Shown here one piece after another: positions 24,921-34,085 of a DNA stretch of 64,000 bases. This stretch comes from an uncultured Shewanella sp. (GTDB lineage Bacteria > Pseudomonadota > Gammaproteobacteria > Enterobacterales > Shewanellaceae): the NCBI RefSeq assembly GCF_947501225.1, contig NZ_CANMUW010000006.1, positions 124,001 to 188,000 on the forward strand, read 5' to 3'. The notes beneath the pieces were generated by a model. The model searched no databases and was not told the origin of the DNA. It worked only from the letters and a program-made list of their open reading frames with translations. How positions within the stretch are numbered: position 1 is the first letter of the stretch; each line of letters begins with the position of its first letter. A program made the translations under genes and the position numbers.

Positions 24921-27809
24921 ATGACCACAGAAACCCTCACTCAGTTAGAGCAGCACGAACTATTTATCCGCCGTCACATTGGTCCGGACAGTGCCGAGCG
25001 TCAGGAGATGCTGAACTTTGTTGGTGCAGAATCTTTAGAAGATCTCACCCAGCAGATCGTACCTGAGTCAATTCGCCTCAATCGTGACCTTGCCGTTGGC
25101 AGCGCGTGTGGTGAAGCCGAAGGTATGGCCTATATCCGCGAGATAGCGGACAGGAACAAGGTCTTCAAGAGCTACATCGGTATGGGTTACTACGGTACTG
25201 AGGTACCTGCTGTTATTCAGCGTAACGTATTCGAAAATCCCGGCTGGTACACGGCATATACCCCCTATCAGCCGGAGATCGCCCAGGGCCGTTTAGAAGC
25301 GATTCTTAACTTCCAGCAGGTCTCTATGGATCTGACCGGCCTTGACCTTGCCTCAGCCTCCCTGCTCGATGAAGCAACGGCAGCGGCAGAAGCCATGGCA
25401 CTGGCCAAGCGCGTCTCCAAGGCGAAAAAAGCCAACATCTTCTTCGTCGCCGATGACGTGTTCCCGCAGACATTGGATGTGGTGAAAACCCGCGCCGAGT
25501 GTTTCGGTTTCGAGGTTGTCGTCGGTCCTGCAAAGGACGCGGTCAACTACGAGCTCTTTGGTGCCCTGTTCCAGTATACCAACCGCTTCGGTGAGATCAG
25601 TGACTACACAGAGCTGTTTGCCGAGCTTAAAGCTAAGAAGGCGGTCGTAACGGTTGCCGCCGACATCATGTCGCTGGTGATGCTGAAATCACCCGGCTCT
25701 ATGGGCGCAGACGTGGTCTTCGGCAGTGCTCAGCGTTTCGGCGTACCTATGGGCTTTGGTGGTCCGCACGCAGCGTTTTTCGTTACCCGTGACGCACATA
25801 AGCGTTCATTGCCGGGTCGTATTATCGGTGTATCACAAGATACCCGGGGTAATCGCGCGCTGCGTATGGCGATGCAGACCCGTGAGCAACATATCCGCCG
25901 CGAAAAAGCCAACTCAAACATCTGTACCGCTCAGGTGCTTTTGGCCAACATGGCCTCGTTCTACGCCGTATACCATGGCCCACAAGGCCTTAAAATCATC
26001 GCCGAGCGCATTCACCGCCTCACCGATATTCTGGCAACCGGCCTTAAGGCTAAGGGCGTTGAGCTGGTTAACAAGAGCTGGTTCGATACCATCTCATTGA
26101 AAGGCATCGACAGCGAGGCTATCACGGCTCGTGCAATCGCTGCGGGCATTAACCTGCGTATCGACGGTGATGGTATCTTAGGTGTCAGCCTGGCCGAGAC
26201 CACGCTGCGTGAAGATGTGGCTGAACTGTTCGATGTGATCTTAGGCGAAGGCCATGGTCTGGATGTGGCCGCACTCGATGCTGAGATCATCAAGGCCGGC
26301 AGCGCTTCAATTCCGGCTCCGCTGGTGCGTGAAGATGCCATCCTGACTCACCCGACGTTTAACAGCTATCACAGCGAAACCGAGATGATGCGTTACATCA
26401 AGCGTCTCGAAAATAAAGATCTGGCGCTGAACCACTCGATGATCTCACTGGGTTCATGCACCATGAAGCTCAATGCGGCCACAGAGATGATGCCGGTCAG
26501 CTGGCCTGAGTTTGGCAACATGCACCCGTTCAGCCCGCTGGATCAGTCCCAGGGTTACACCGACCTCATCGAAGAGCTTGCCGACTGGCTGGTGGACATC
26601 ACTGGCTATGACGCCATGTGCATGCAGGCCAACTCAGGTGCATCGGGCGAGTATGCCGGTCTGCTGGCAATCAGGAACTACCACATCTCACGTGGCGACG
26701 CCCACAGAAATGTCTGCCTGATCCCTCAGTCTGCCCACGGTACAAACCCGGCTTCGGCGCAGATGGCGGGCATGAAGATCGTCGTCACCGCCTGTGATAA
26801 GGCCGGTAACGTCGACATGGAAGACCTTAAGGCGAAAGCCGCAGAAGTTGCCGACAACCTGTCATGCATCATGATCACCTACCCATCGACCCACGGTGTG
26901 TATGAAGAGACGGTCAGTGAGATCTGTGAAGTGATTCATCAGCATGGCGGTCAGGTCTACCTCGACGGTGCCAACATGAACGCTCAGGTGGGTCTGACAA
27001 CGCCGGGCTCTATCGGCGCCGACGTATCACACCTTAACCTGCACAAGACCTTCGCTATTCCACATGGCGGCGGTGGACCCGGTATGGGCCCGATTGGTGT
27101 TAAGGCGCACCTGGCACCGTTTGTTGCCGGTCACGTGGTGGTCAAGCATGGTCGTGAGTCTGACAACAATGGTGCGGTATCTGCGGCGCCATACGGCAGC
27201 GCAAGCATCCTGCCTATCACCTGGATGTACATCAAGCTGCTGGGTCATCAGGGGCTGCGTCAGTCGACTCAGGTTGCACTGCTTAACGCCAACTACGTGA
27301 TGAAGAAGCTGTCTGAGCACTATCCTGTGCTGTATACCGGCCGTAATGACCGTGTGGCGCACGAGTGCATCATCGACCTGCGTCCGCTCAAAGAGTCATC
27401 GGGCGTGACCGAGATGGATATCGCCAAGCGTCTGAACGACTACGGTTTCCACGCGCCAACCATGAGCTTCCCGGTAGCGGGCACGCTGATGATTGAGCCG
27501 ACGGAATCTGAGTCTAAGGTTGAGCTGGACAGATTCATCGAGGCGATGATCGCCATCCGCGGTGAGGCGGCACGTGTCGAGTCGGGCGAGTGGCCTGCCG
27601 ACAACAACCCGCTGCACAACGCACCGCACACCATGGCCGATATCATGGACCCAGCGTTCGATGAGCGTCCATACAGCCGTGAGGTGGCCGTGTTCCCGAC
27701 GGCGGCGGTTAAGGCGAATAAGTTCTGGCCAACGGTTAATCGTATCGATGATGTGTTTGGTGACAGGAATTTGTTCTGTGCCTGTGTGCCAATGTCTGAC
27801 TACGAGTAA
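24921..27809 (+). CDS. gcvP: Glycine decarboxylase (P protein)
   Basis: A 962-residue full-length, single-chain P protein with the two homologous halves of the family. It decarboxylates glycine using pyridoxal phosphate and passes the aminomethyl group to lipoyl-GcvH. The N-terminal region has FIRRHIGP and YIGMGYYGT. The C-terminal half has [11 protein letters not shown], the Gly-rich loop [11 protein letters not shown], and the PLP-binding lysine at residue 709 in [13 protein letters not shown]. Third gene of the gcv operon. No clear rho-independent terminator follows directly; hairpin-forming repeats do. Confidence 0.98.
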   Translation: MTTETLTQLEQHELFIRRHIGPDSAERQEMLNFVGAESLEDLTQQIVPESIRLNRDLAVGSACGEAEGMAYIREIADRNKVFKSYIGMGYYGTEVPAVIQRNVFENPGWYTAYTPYQPEIAQGRLEAILNFQQVSMDLTGLDLASASLLDEATAAAEAMALAKRVSKAKKANIFFVADDVFPQTLDVVKTRAECFGFEVVVGPAKDAVNYELFGALFQYTNRFGEISDYTELFAELKAKKAVVTVAADIMSLVMLKSPGSMGADVVFGSAQRFGVPMGFGGPHAAFFVTRDAHKRSLPGRIIGVSQDTRGNRALRMAMQTREQHIRREKANSNICTAQVLLANMASFYAVYHGPQGLKIIAERIHRLTDILATGLKAKGVELVNKSWFDTISLKGIDSEAITARAIAAGINLRIDGDGILGVSLAETTLREDVAELFDVILGEGHGLDVAALDAEIIKAGSASIPAPLVREDAILTHPTFNSYHSETEMMRYIKRLENKDLALNHSMISLGSCTMKLNAATEMMPVSWPEFGNMHPFSPLDQSQGYTDLIEELADWLVDITGYDAMCMQANSGASGEYAGLLAIRNYHISRGDAHRNVCLIPQSAHGTNPASAQMAGMKIVVTACDKAGNVDMEDLKAKAAEVADNLSCIMITYPSTHGVYEETVSEICEVIHQHGGQVYLDGANMNAQVGLTTPGSIGADVSHLNLHKTFAIPHGGGGPGMGPIGVKAHLAPFVAGHVVVKHGRESDNNGAVSAAPYGSASILPITWMYIKLLGHQGLRQSTQVALLNANYVMKKLSEHYPVLYTGRNDRVAHECIIDLRPLKESSGVTEMDIAKRLNDYGFHAPTMSFPVAGTLMIEPTESESKVELDRFIEAMIAIRGEAARVESGEWPADNNPLHNAPHTMADIMDPAFDERPYSREVAVFPTAAVKANKFWPTVNRIDDVFGDRNLFCACVPMSDYE

Positions 27810-27846
27810 ATGACTACTTGGCCTAGGTAATACGGCTTCAGCCTCA

Positions 27847-28033
27847 GGTTTTCGCTGCTCATTGACAACAGTCAACTCCGCGGCGAAAACCATCGGCTTT
27901 ATTGTCTTACCGTCGGCAGTAACGTCATTTAGGCTTCAATGGTTTCATTGAGCTAGCTACTGCGGCGTTGAACCTCGGCTCCAGCCAGCTCTTTTATAAA
28001 GAGTATGACAACAGTCAACTCCGCGCTAGAGCC
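27847..28033. repeat. Two apex-conserved hairpins downstream of gcvP
   Basis: The first hairpin has perfect 9-base arms GGTTTTCGC (27847-27855) and GCGAAAACC (27883-27891) around CTCATTGACAACAGTCAACT. The second has arms GGCTC (27977-27981) and GAGCC (28029-28033) around TATGACAACAGTCAACTCCG. The shared apex with unlike stems marks them as one repeat family, together with the element at 24121. Confidence 0.65.
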
Positions 28034-28096
28034 TTCGGTCCGCCTTGCATTAGCTTCGTCAGCAACGCAATTATGGAGTAGTTGGCTTCATGTGAT

Positions 28097-28119
28097 GTAG
28101 GAGCGGCTTTAGCCGCGAA
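28097..28119 (+). repeat. REP element (GTAG head)
   Basis: GTAGGAGCGGCTTTAGCCGC plus GAA, followed after a short spacer by a terminator hairpin. The same REP-plus-terminator unit recurs at 29484 and 45834. Confidence 0.88.
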
Positions 28120-28125
28120 TTGATT

Positions 28126-28155
28126 AAAGCGAACCAGAGATGGTTCGCTTTTTTG
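28126..28155 (+). terminator. Terminator coupled to REP
   Basis: AAAGCGAACC pairs with GGTTCGCTTT around a short loop, followed by a T run. Nearly identical to the hairpin at 29513-29542. Confidence 0.85.
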
Positions 28156-28165
28156 TTACCTTTTT

Positions 28166-28393
28166 ATGGCCTGTCGGCCATTAACGTCGTGGAATTCCAT
28201 TCCACACCAGGGCAAGGAGGACTGCTCGTCCTCGCCCTCCTTGCATCCACCCTAACGCCCCGGCGAAGTTGTCTTCCTCCGGTCTTTCTTGAAAATAGCT
28301 AACGTTTCCGATGGGGCGTCCATGCCCCCCGAAAACTAGCCCCACATCCGTGTGGGGCTCACGCTATTTTCTGCGAAGCCCTTCGGCAACTTC
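28166..28393. other. Densely structured noncoding element
   Basis: No gene is supported here, but perfect inverted repeats follow one another: ATGGCC/GGCCAT (28166/28176), GTGGAAT/ATTCCAC (28189/28199) and GCAAGGAGG/CCTCCTTGC (28212/28236). A nested set then follows: GAAGTTG/CAACTTC (28265/28387) encloses GAAAATAGC/GCTATTTTC (28291/28363), which encloses GGGGC/GCCCC (28313/28324) and AGCCCCACA/TGTGGGGCT (28338/28351). The nesting resembles a multibranched RNA or a cruciform-forming mobile-element end. Its identity is unknown. Confidence 0.6.
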
Positions 28394-28535
28394 CAACGGG
28401 GACTGTTGTTGTCTGCGAGGGTGTTTGGAGCTACCTGTATCTTTATGAGCTCGGTTCCCAATGCCTATACTTAAAATGTGAGCATTGTGTTCATAGTGAA
28501 GTTGTATTTTTTAGCAGAAAATAATGGAGTTTATT

Positions 28536-28694
28536 ATGAGTAAAGGCAGCGGTGGCTCTAAAGGTGGAGGCGGAAGTAAAGGTGGTAGCGGTAAAGGCCC
28601 TTCTAGTCATCCTGGGCCTGGTGGTAATTGGCCAAGTACATCGGGTAAACCGTCAGGAGGTGGGCGTGGTAATGCACCATCAAAAGGTAAGTGA
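28536..28694 (+). CDS. Small Gly/Ser/Lys-rich protein (52 residues)
   Basis: A 52-codon frame beginning MSKGSGGSKGG and ending APSKGK, made mostly of Gly, Ser, Lys and Pro with one Trp. TGGAG lies six bases before the ATG, a good ribosome-binding site. The peptide is basic, very soluble and surely disordered; there is no signal peptide or membrane segment. It lies between the structured element at 28166-28393 and an orphan ORF, in the same accessory interval as the PARIS-like genes. Function is unknown. Low-complexity coding could be fortuitous, but the ribosome-binding site and clean start and stop favour a real gene. Confidence 0.6.
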   Translation: MSKGSGGSKGGGGSKGGSGKGPSSHPGPGGNWPSTSGKPSGGGRGNAPSKGK

Positions 28695-28905
28695 TTAAAA
28701 TTTGGGTTATGGTCACTTGATTGCGGACTATAACCCCTTAAGGTTTCTATATCAGTCTAAAGCAGGTCGTGACACTACATAGACTCTGGGACGCCAATCT
28801 TTCTAAAAATAATGTTCGTCGAGTTGAGGCAATAATTTCTATCCCACACGAGGTCAAGTTGAGGTAACTTAAAGCCCAATAGAGGAAAGCTAAAGGGCTA
28901 AAGAT

Positions 28906-29487
28906 ATGGCAGTCCTGTCTTTTCTCCCCACTTACAACTTACCACTATTATCATTCTTGTGGTTGCATCAGGAGGAGTTAGCTAGCAGAATCACTCTTAT
29001 CACCAGTATGCTCAATGAGCTATTACCCATGACAAAAGAAAACGCAGAAGCACAGACAATTGCAGAGTTGCAGCAGGAACTTCCTATTACCATAGCGGCT
29101 GATAGTCGCTTCTCGAGTTCGCTCAAGCCCTTGCTGACCGAGCTGGAGATGTGGCTCAACTTTCAGGCGCTGAAAGCGGATTGGTATGGTGATGAAGAGT
29201 TTGTCCTCAATTTTGATTTTACTCTGATCAGATCACTGGATGAGAAGATGCAACAGTTGGAGGCTGCCGGAGCGTCTTGTAATACAAGTAATGGGAGCGC
29301 GGCGGCTTGGAATATTGAGAAAGGCTATGCCTATCACTATGAAAGCAGCAACCTGATGACAACTGCTTTCATTGCGGTTGATGATCTGCTTGAAGCTGGC
29401 GTGGGTATCGAGCAGGGGATAAAAGACAGACTGACAGCTGTTGCCAACTCTGTGGCAAGCGAGCATGGGTTGTTGGGTTTGGTGTAG
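28906..29487 (+). CDS. Hypothetical protein ending in a REP element
   Basis: A 193-residue frame with no family I recognise. The body from about residue 35 is acidic and helical (ELLPMTKENAEAQTIAELQQEL, then FTLIRSLDEKMQQLEAAG). The N-terminal stretch SFLPTYNLPLLS is encoded by heptanucleotide-like sequence (CTTACAACTTACCACT), so translation may really begin at the ATG at 29008 or 29029. AAAGGG eight bases before the ATG at 28906 supports the longer form. The stop codon TAG is the TAG of the GTAG head of the REP at 29484, so the original C-terminus may have been replaced. Confidence 0.6.
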   Translation: MAVLSFLPTYNLPLLSFLWLHQEELASRITLITSMLNELLPMTKENAEAQTIAELQQELPITIAADSRFSSSLKPLLTELEMWLNFQALKADWYGDEEFVLNFDFTLIRSLDEKMQQLEAAGASCNTSNGSAAAWNIEKGYAYHYESSNLMTTAFIAVDDLLEAGVGIEQGIKDRLTAVANSVASEHGLLGLV

Positions 29488-29506
29488 GAGCGGCTTTAGC
29501 CGCGAA
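29484..29506 (+). repeat. REP element overlapping a stop codon
   Basis: Same sequence and orientation as the REP at 28097, about 1.4 kb away. Its first four bases, GTAG, include the stop codon of the orphan ORF. Confidence 0.88.
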
Positions 29507-29512
29507 TGGATT

Positions 29513-29542
29513 AAAGCGAACCAGAGATGGTTCGCTTTTTTA
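29513..29542 (+). terminator. Terminator coupled to REP
   Basis: AAAGCGAACC and GGTTCGCTTT form a stem followed by a T run. Nearly identical to 28126-28155, including the GATTAAAG linker to the REP. Confidence 0.85.
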
Positions 29543-29613
29543 TGGGAAATGGAAAGCTTACTCAGCCCACGTTTATTAGAGGCTAGTTGATTACGACCCT
29601 ATTATCACTATGC

Positions 29614-30480
29614 TCATGCTGCTCTACCTGATAGAAAGTCAATTACAGGATCAATTTTCTCTCTAAAGTCTTTTGATACAGGTAAATTAGCAACAACAAC
29701 TCCCAAAAAACCATCTAAAGTATTAAACTGAGTTCCACCTTTACGCTTTTTACTTCGATAGTACTCTTTAGCGAATCGACGCAGTGGCTCCTTTAACATC
29801 TTACCAGGTAAATCAAACGCAGTTTGCCCACTAGAGTTAAAGCTTTGATTGAAATAGTTATTTACTTCTTCCCAGTCCTCTAACCCTGGTAACAGTTTGT
29901 TGATAATATTATCAATTGAAGCTCTACAAAGCCCCCAAGAATTCGCATCTTGCTTGATATATATATCATCATCCGTCCACGATGGTTTTTCTCCATTAAT
30001 TTCAGGTGCTACTACACGGTGATAATAGAAGCAAGCCTTTAGCAATCTAGCTCCCTCCTTATCCACTTCTTCGAGAAAATGATTCACCTGTAAATCATCT
30101 TTTACTAATGTAGGATCTTGTTTCAAAGGAACTGACAAACTACATGAAAGTATATCTTGGCAAATATAGTAATTCTCTATTGAGTATCGCCCCAATATAA
30201 TTAGTCGTTCATCTTGCAAGTCTATATCATCGAAATCCTTGTCTACAATGTACCTTACATTACTGCCTTGATAGCTTCTTAAGAAATCACAAACTCCGCG
30301 TTTACCTTCAGCCTGGAATACCTCCCAGTGTTGTGCAGAGGCTGGGCCAACTGCTGCACGAAAGGTTGAACAAAATGCCGGAACATCATCTACACCCTCA
30401 ACAATAACAAATTTTGTACCTGGCCGACGCCTTATCGAGCGCAATTTTTCTTGATACGTAAATATTGGTCTATTACCCAT
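29614..30480 (-). CDS. DUF4435 TOPRIM-like effector (PARIS AriB-like)
   Basis: A 288-residue protein with the layout of DUF4435. The TOPRIM-like core has FVIVEGVDDVPAF (Glu 28), then YIVDKDFDD (Asp 80 and Asp 82) and the DUF4435 hallmark SIENYYI. In the PARIS anti-phage system the DUF4435 protein AriB is a nuclease held inactive by the ATPase AriA and released by phage anti-restriction proteins; characterised AriB attacks tRNA. The size (about 33 kDa) and order downstream of an AAA ATPase match. The start is taken at 30480 because it overlaps the ATPase stop as TAATG. A GTG four codons upstream has no room for a ribosome-binding site. A different AAA/TOPRIM defence pair is the alternative. 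Confidence 0.75.
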   Translation of the reverse strand: MGNRPIFTYQEKLRSIRRRPGTKFVIVEGVDDVPAFCSTFRAAVGPASAQHWEVFQAEGKRGVCDFLRSYQGSNVRYIVDKDFDDIDLQDERLIILGRYSIENYYICQDILSCSLSVPLKQDPTLVKDDLQVNHFLEEVDKEGARLLKACFYYHRVVAPEINGEKPSWTDDDIYIKQDANSWGLCRASIDNIINKLLPGLEDWEEVNNYFNQSFNSSGQTAFDLPGKMLKEPLRRFAKEYYRSKKRKGGTQFNTLDGFLGVVVANLPVSKDFREKIDPVIDFLSGRAA

Positions 30481-31874
30481 TAAACTTTGCACTCCTCGAT
30501 ATCAATCTCTATAGCTCCCTCTTCGAAGATTGCAGGTGAATGAGTTGCAACAATAACTTGAGTATTTGGAGATAATGCTGTTATGGCTGGAATAATTTTC
30601 CTTTGCCAATCCAAGTGAAGTGATAATTCTGGCTCGTCAGCAATAAAAGACGAAACCCCTTCACTGGATAAGGCGACACGCCCCAATATAGTTAAGATAT
30701 GCTTTTCACCGCTACTAAGATTAGCAATATCAATTTCTCTTTTTCCAGACTTTATTTCAAAGTCACCATCCTCGGTAATTCTAAATTTTTTATTTTTGAA
30801 AAATTCGTTTACCTGTTTTTCGTAGTTTGTAAAAACCTGCAACTCTTCAGCTTGTGAGTCTTGAACATTTTCCACATCAGTTACAATCGATTCAAATCGA
30901 TTGTAGATATGTGTTAACGAAAATAAATTGAAGTAACTTTTACTGTATTCTGTGTCAGCTTTTCTTTTTTCTTTCTGTGACACATTTTTATTACTGTTTA
31001 TTTTGTTTAGCTTCAACCAGTTCTGGCGATGCCTTTCATTAAGAGCCTGCCACTGTTTGAAATGTTCTTGAACCTTTTCTATGGGAACATTGAGGTTCGC
31101 TAAATTAAACTTCTCTGCATATAAATTTACATCTATCTCTTCAGGCTCTTTTTCTAGTGCTCTGTTCATTAAGGCAAATGAGCGACTTGTCTCTTGCACA
31201 ACTCTTGCGTCAATCATAACCTTTTCAATGATTCGAGACTTTAATGACTCTAATTCATCTTTAATAACTTTTGTTTTTTCAGTGTATGCTTCTTTGAATT
31301 CTTTTTTTAGAGAAACTAATGTTCTCACGCTTGGGTCCAAAAGTTCTGATATTTGTTTTTGTGAAAACCTTCTCTTTCTTAATGCTCTATTTAATATGTC
31401 ATCATCATAATCCATTTCTGACTCATGCAATCTTAATAATGGTACATGTGTTAAGTTGACGAAATCAGAGAGCATTGTTTTAAAGTGAGTGATAACTGGG
31501 CCATAATTTCTATCAATTAATTCAATGCGAGATACATTAAATGTATAATTAAGATTGAAAGGATGGATTTCACATACTAAATTAAGTTCGTCAAGCCCTT
31601 GCTCAGTTTTGGTAGAACTTTTTAAAACTGTAAGTAATTTTGATGCCCTTTTTTGCCCAGTTTTAGCGTACATTAATGTTACTTTATTAAAAGGGATTTC
31701 ACGTAATCCCTCCAGGTTCAAGGTTAATGAATTAACAATTAAATTTATGATAGACGTTTTGCCACAGCCATTATCACCAAATAGGCAATTACACCCCTGC
31801 TCAAGGTCAATTCTGTAATTGTTTTTTTCTTCGAATAATCCATCTATTAATATACGTCTTATGTAACCATCCAT
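30480..31874 (-). CDS. AAA/ABC-type ATPase (PARIS AriA-like)
   Basis: A 464-residue SMC/ABC-like ATPase from MDGYIRRI. Walker A is GDNGCGKT (residues 33-40). A central charged helical region (about 180-330) with coiled-coil character follows. The signature is NLSSGEKHIL, Walker B FIADEPELSLHLD, and the switch His lies in VATHSPAIF. It belongs with the AAA_15/AAA_21 ATPases of OLD-like and PARIS systems. Stop and start of the two genes overlap as TAATG, so they are translationally coupled. Both are markedly AT-rich compared with gcvP and the antiporter genes on either side, which suggests acquisition by transfer. An in-frame upstream start would add 16 residues. Confidence 0.78.
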   Translation of the reverse strand: MDGYIRRILIDGLFEEKNNYRIDLEQGCNCLFGDNGCGKTSIINLIVNSLTLNLEGLREIPFNKVTLMYAKTGQKRASKLLTVLKSSTKTEQGLDELNLVCEIHPFNLNYTFNVSRIELIDRNYGPVITHFKTMLSDFVNLTHVPLLRLHESEMDYDDDILNRALRKRRFSQKQISELLDPSVRTLVSLKKEFKEAYTEKTKVIKDELESLKSRIIEKVMIDARVVQETSRSFALMNRALEKEPEEIDVNLYAEKFNLANLNVPIEKVQEHFKQWQALNERHRQNWLKLNKINSNKNVSQKEKRKADTEYSKSYFNLFSLTHIYNRFESIVTDVENVQDSQAEELQVFTNYEKQVNEFFKNKKFRITEDGDFEIKSGKREIDIANLSSGEKHILTILGRVALSSEGVSSFIADEPELSLHLDWQRKIIPAITALSPNTQVIVATHSPAIFEEGAIEIDIEECKV

Positions 31875-32296
31875 TATATTTACCATTCTTAAAAGGTTTG
31901 TTAAGTGTCGATTAATGTACAAAGTTAAGAAAGCACAGTGTTATAACTTCAACGAAGTCCTATCTCTTTTAATCATAAAAAATGACGGTGTTAATCATTC
32001 TAAACCTAACTGACTAAAAGCTTGGGGTAATGCATTTTTGTAAAAAGAAAGAGAAGGTTGATAACATTCATATGTTTGAGCTGATTTTGGCATATTCTTT
32101 TCCTTCATCCCTGATTGGCTGTTTGCTCATGTGAGAGCTTGCCTGTGTTCCCCTAATTGCACAGACATTAACCTACTTTTGATGTGTGTTTCAATACATT
32201 TATCACATATTTCTAATTAAAATAGAAAACTCTGTGTTTTGTTCTAGTGCTCTGTTCTGGTTGCTGTTTTTGTATCGGTGTATGGGCGGTTGATGT
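31875..32296. other. AT-rich spacer upstream of the PARIS-like pair
   Basis: No gene is seen. It should contain the minus-strand promoter of the ATPase gene; no operator or conserved motif stood out. It ends at the antiporter-operon terminator. Confidence 0.5.
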
Positions 32297-32333
32297 AAAA
32301 AAAGCGGCTTGCATATCCCTATGCAAGCCGCTT
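32297..32333 (-). terminator. Terminator of the Mrp-type antiporter operon
   Basis: AAGCGGCTTGCATA pairs perfectly with TATGCAAGCCGCTT around a 4-base loop. The adjoining A run gives a U tract on the minus strand. It lies about 30 bases past the last antiporter gene. Confidence 0.9.
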
Positions 32334-32363
32334 AAGTTCCCTTCTCTTTATTCGAGCCTTACG

Positions 32364-34085
32364 CTAAACAGATAGCTTACTCACAAAGCCGATAAACAGG
32401 TAGGAGGCCAGCAGTATTGCGACCCAGAGCACCATATTGCCCGAGGGATAGGTGCCTGACATCAGGCCTCCCAAGCCTTTGTGCTGGCGGGCAAGGTAGC
32501 CACGACAGAGATCCAGCTTAACCTTGGCTGCCTGGCGCAGGTCGCCATCGGCCTTCCAAATGACTGCAAACACTTTTTGCAGCACATTGGGGATGGCGCG
32601 GCGATAGAACCAATCTACATCCAGGTTGGTCGAACGTAGTTCAGGCGGATACATATTCTTAAGGTTCAGCCAGACGAAGGCCAGGGCCGAGAACAGCAGC
32701 AGCTGAGTCTGTGCCAATACATGGGTCGCATCATAAGGATTGTAGCCCGTATCATATGGCAGCAGCGAGTAGAGCGCTTGCGGATAGATGCCGATGGCGA
32801 TACATAAGGTAGCCGCGATCAACATGGCCAGTAACATGTTGTTTGGTGGATCGCTCGCTCGCAGTCCCGAGTCGTGGGCGAAGAAGGCAAAGTAGGGGAT
32901 CTTGATCCCTGCATGATGGAACACACCGGCGGAGGCGAACAGCAGCATCAACCAGATCCAGTCATAACCGTTCTCTATAGCGGCAGACATCACCATAGAT
33001 TTACTGACAAAGCCACTGAACAGCGGGAAGGCTGAGATAGAGGCGGCGCCGACGATACAGAGTATCGTGGTCTTGGGCATGGTTTTATACAAGCCGCCGA
33101 GATCTGAGCCGTTCATCCTGCCTGTCATATGCAGCACTGCCCCCATGCTCATAAACAGCAGCCCCTTGAAGATCACGTCGTTGAAGGCATGTGAGATCGC
33201 GCCGTTCAGTGCCAGTGCGGTGCCGATACCTATGCCGACCACCATGAAACCGACCTGGTTTATCAGGCTGTAGGCCAGTACCCTGCGAAGGTCATTCTCA
33301 ATCACGGCAAAGAAGATGGGGAAGCAGGTCATGGCGGCGCCGATATAGACCAGCAGCTCGGTGCCCGGGTAGGCGCGCGCCAGTGCATAAACGGCCACCT
33401 TAGTGGTAAATGCGCTTAAGATAACTGTGCCAGTAGGCGTGGCTTCCGGGTAGGCATCGGTGAGCCAGTTATGGGCAAAGGGGAAGGCGCACTTGATGCC
33501 AAAGGCGATAAAGATAAGCCAGCCGGCCGCACCCTCCAAACCGATATAGTCAAAGGCTGTTGAACCTGTGTTTTTGATATAGAACAGCGCACCAACGAGC
33601 AGAATGACGCCGGATAATACCTGAATGATCAGGTAGCGCATGCCCGCCTGATAGGAGCGAGTCGTGCGGCGCGCCCAGATCAGAAATACCGAGGTAAATG
33701 CCAGCAGCTCCCAGAATACAAACAGGGTCAGCAGGTCGCCTGCAAACACCGCGCCCAGCGCACTGCCGGCATAGAGCATGGTCGCCACCTGCTGCACCGT
33801 GTCTTTCACATGTAGTGAGTAGATGACGGAGATAAACGCGGCGATATGGAATATATAGCCGAACATCAGGCTCAGTTTGTCTGCGCGGTAGGGGATCAAC
33901 TCATAATCTAAAAACATGAGTTGCAGATGAATTCCCTCTGGTACGGTCCACAGATGGATTCCGCTGATAACCGGGATGGCAATCATCAGTGCGCCACGCA
34001 GCTTGCCGCTGGTCAGTGCAGCAATAAGCCCGCCGATAAAGAACAGGGTAAAGGGCGGTAGCTCAAGCATCCACATTATGATCAC
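32364..34085 (-). CDS. Mrp-type antiporter D-like subunit (third copy)
   Basis: A 573-residue polytopic membrane protein of the NuoL/M/N and MrpA/D family, longest of the three D-type subunits here. The core proton-antiporter region (about residues 95-400) has FVFWELLAFTSVFLIW with the conserved helix-5 Glu and FGIKCAFPFAHNWLTDAYPEA with the helix-7 Lys. A C-terminal extension of about 100 residues with a further helix (residues about 545-565) sets it apart. It is the last gene of the operon, overlapping the preceding small gene by 23 bases. It may take the place of the NuoL-like part of MrpA, which the operon lacks as a separate full-length gene. Confidence 0.88.
   Translation of the reverse strand: MIIMWMLELPPFTLFFIGGLIAALTSGKLRGALMIAIPVISGIHLWTVPEGIHLQLMFLDYELIPYRADKLSLMFGYIFHIAAFISVIYSLHVKDTVQQVATMLYAGSALGAVFAGDLLTLFVFWELLAFTSVFLIWARRTTRSYQAGMRYLIIQVLSGVILLVGALFYIKNTGSTAFDYIGLEGAAGWLIFIAFGIKCAFPFAHNWLTDAYPEATPTGTVILSAFTTKVAVYALARAYPGTELLVYIGAAMTCFPIFFAVIENDLRRVLAYSLINQVGFMVVGIGIGTALALNGAISHAFNDVIFKGLLFMSMGAVLHMTGRMNGSDLGGLYKTMPKTTILCIVGAASISAFPLFSGFVSKSMVMSAAIENGYDWIWLMLLFASAGVFHHAGIKIPYFAFFAHDSGLRASDPPNNMLLAMLIAATLCIAIGIYPQALYSLLPYDTGYNPYDATHVLAQTQLLLFSALAFVWLNLKNMYPPELRSTNLDVDWFYRRAIPNVLQKVFAVIWKADGDLRQAAKVKLDLCRGYLARQHKGLGGLMSGTYPSGNMVLWVAILLASYLFIGFVSKLSV

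Noticed and set aside
28120..28302. 60-codon plus-strand frame
   Set aside because: It spans a REP-linked terminator and the structured noncoding element; coding looks accidental.
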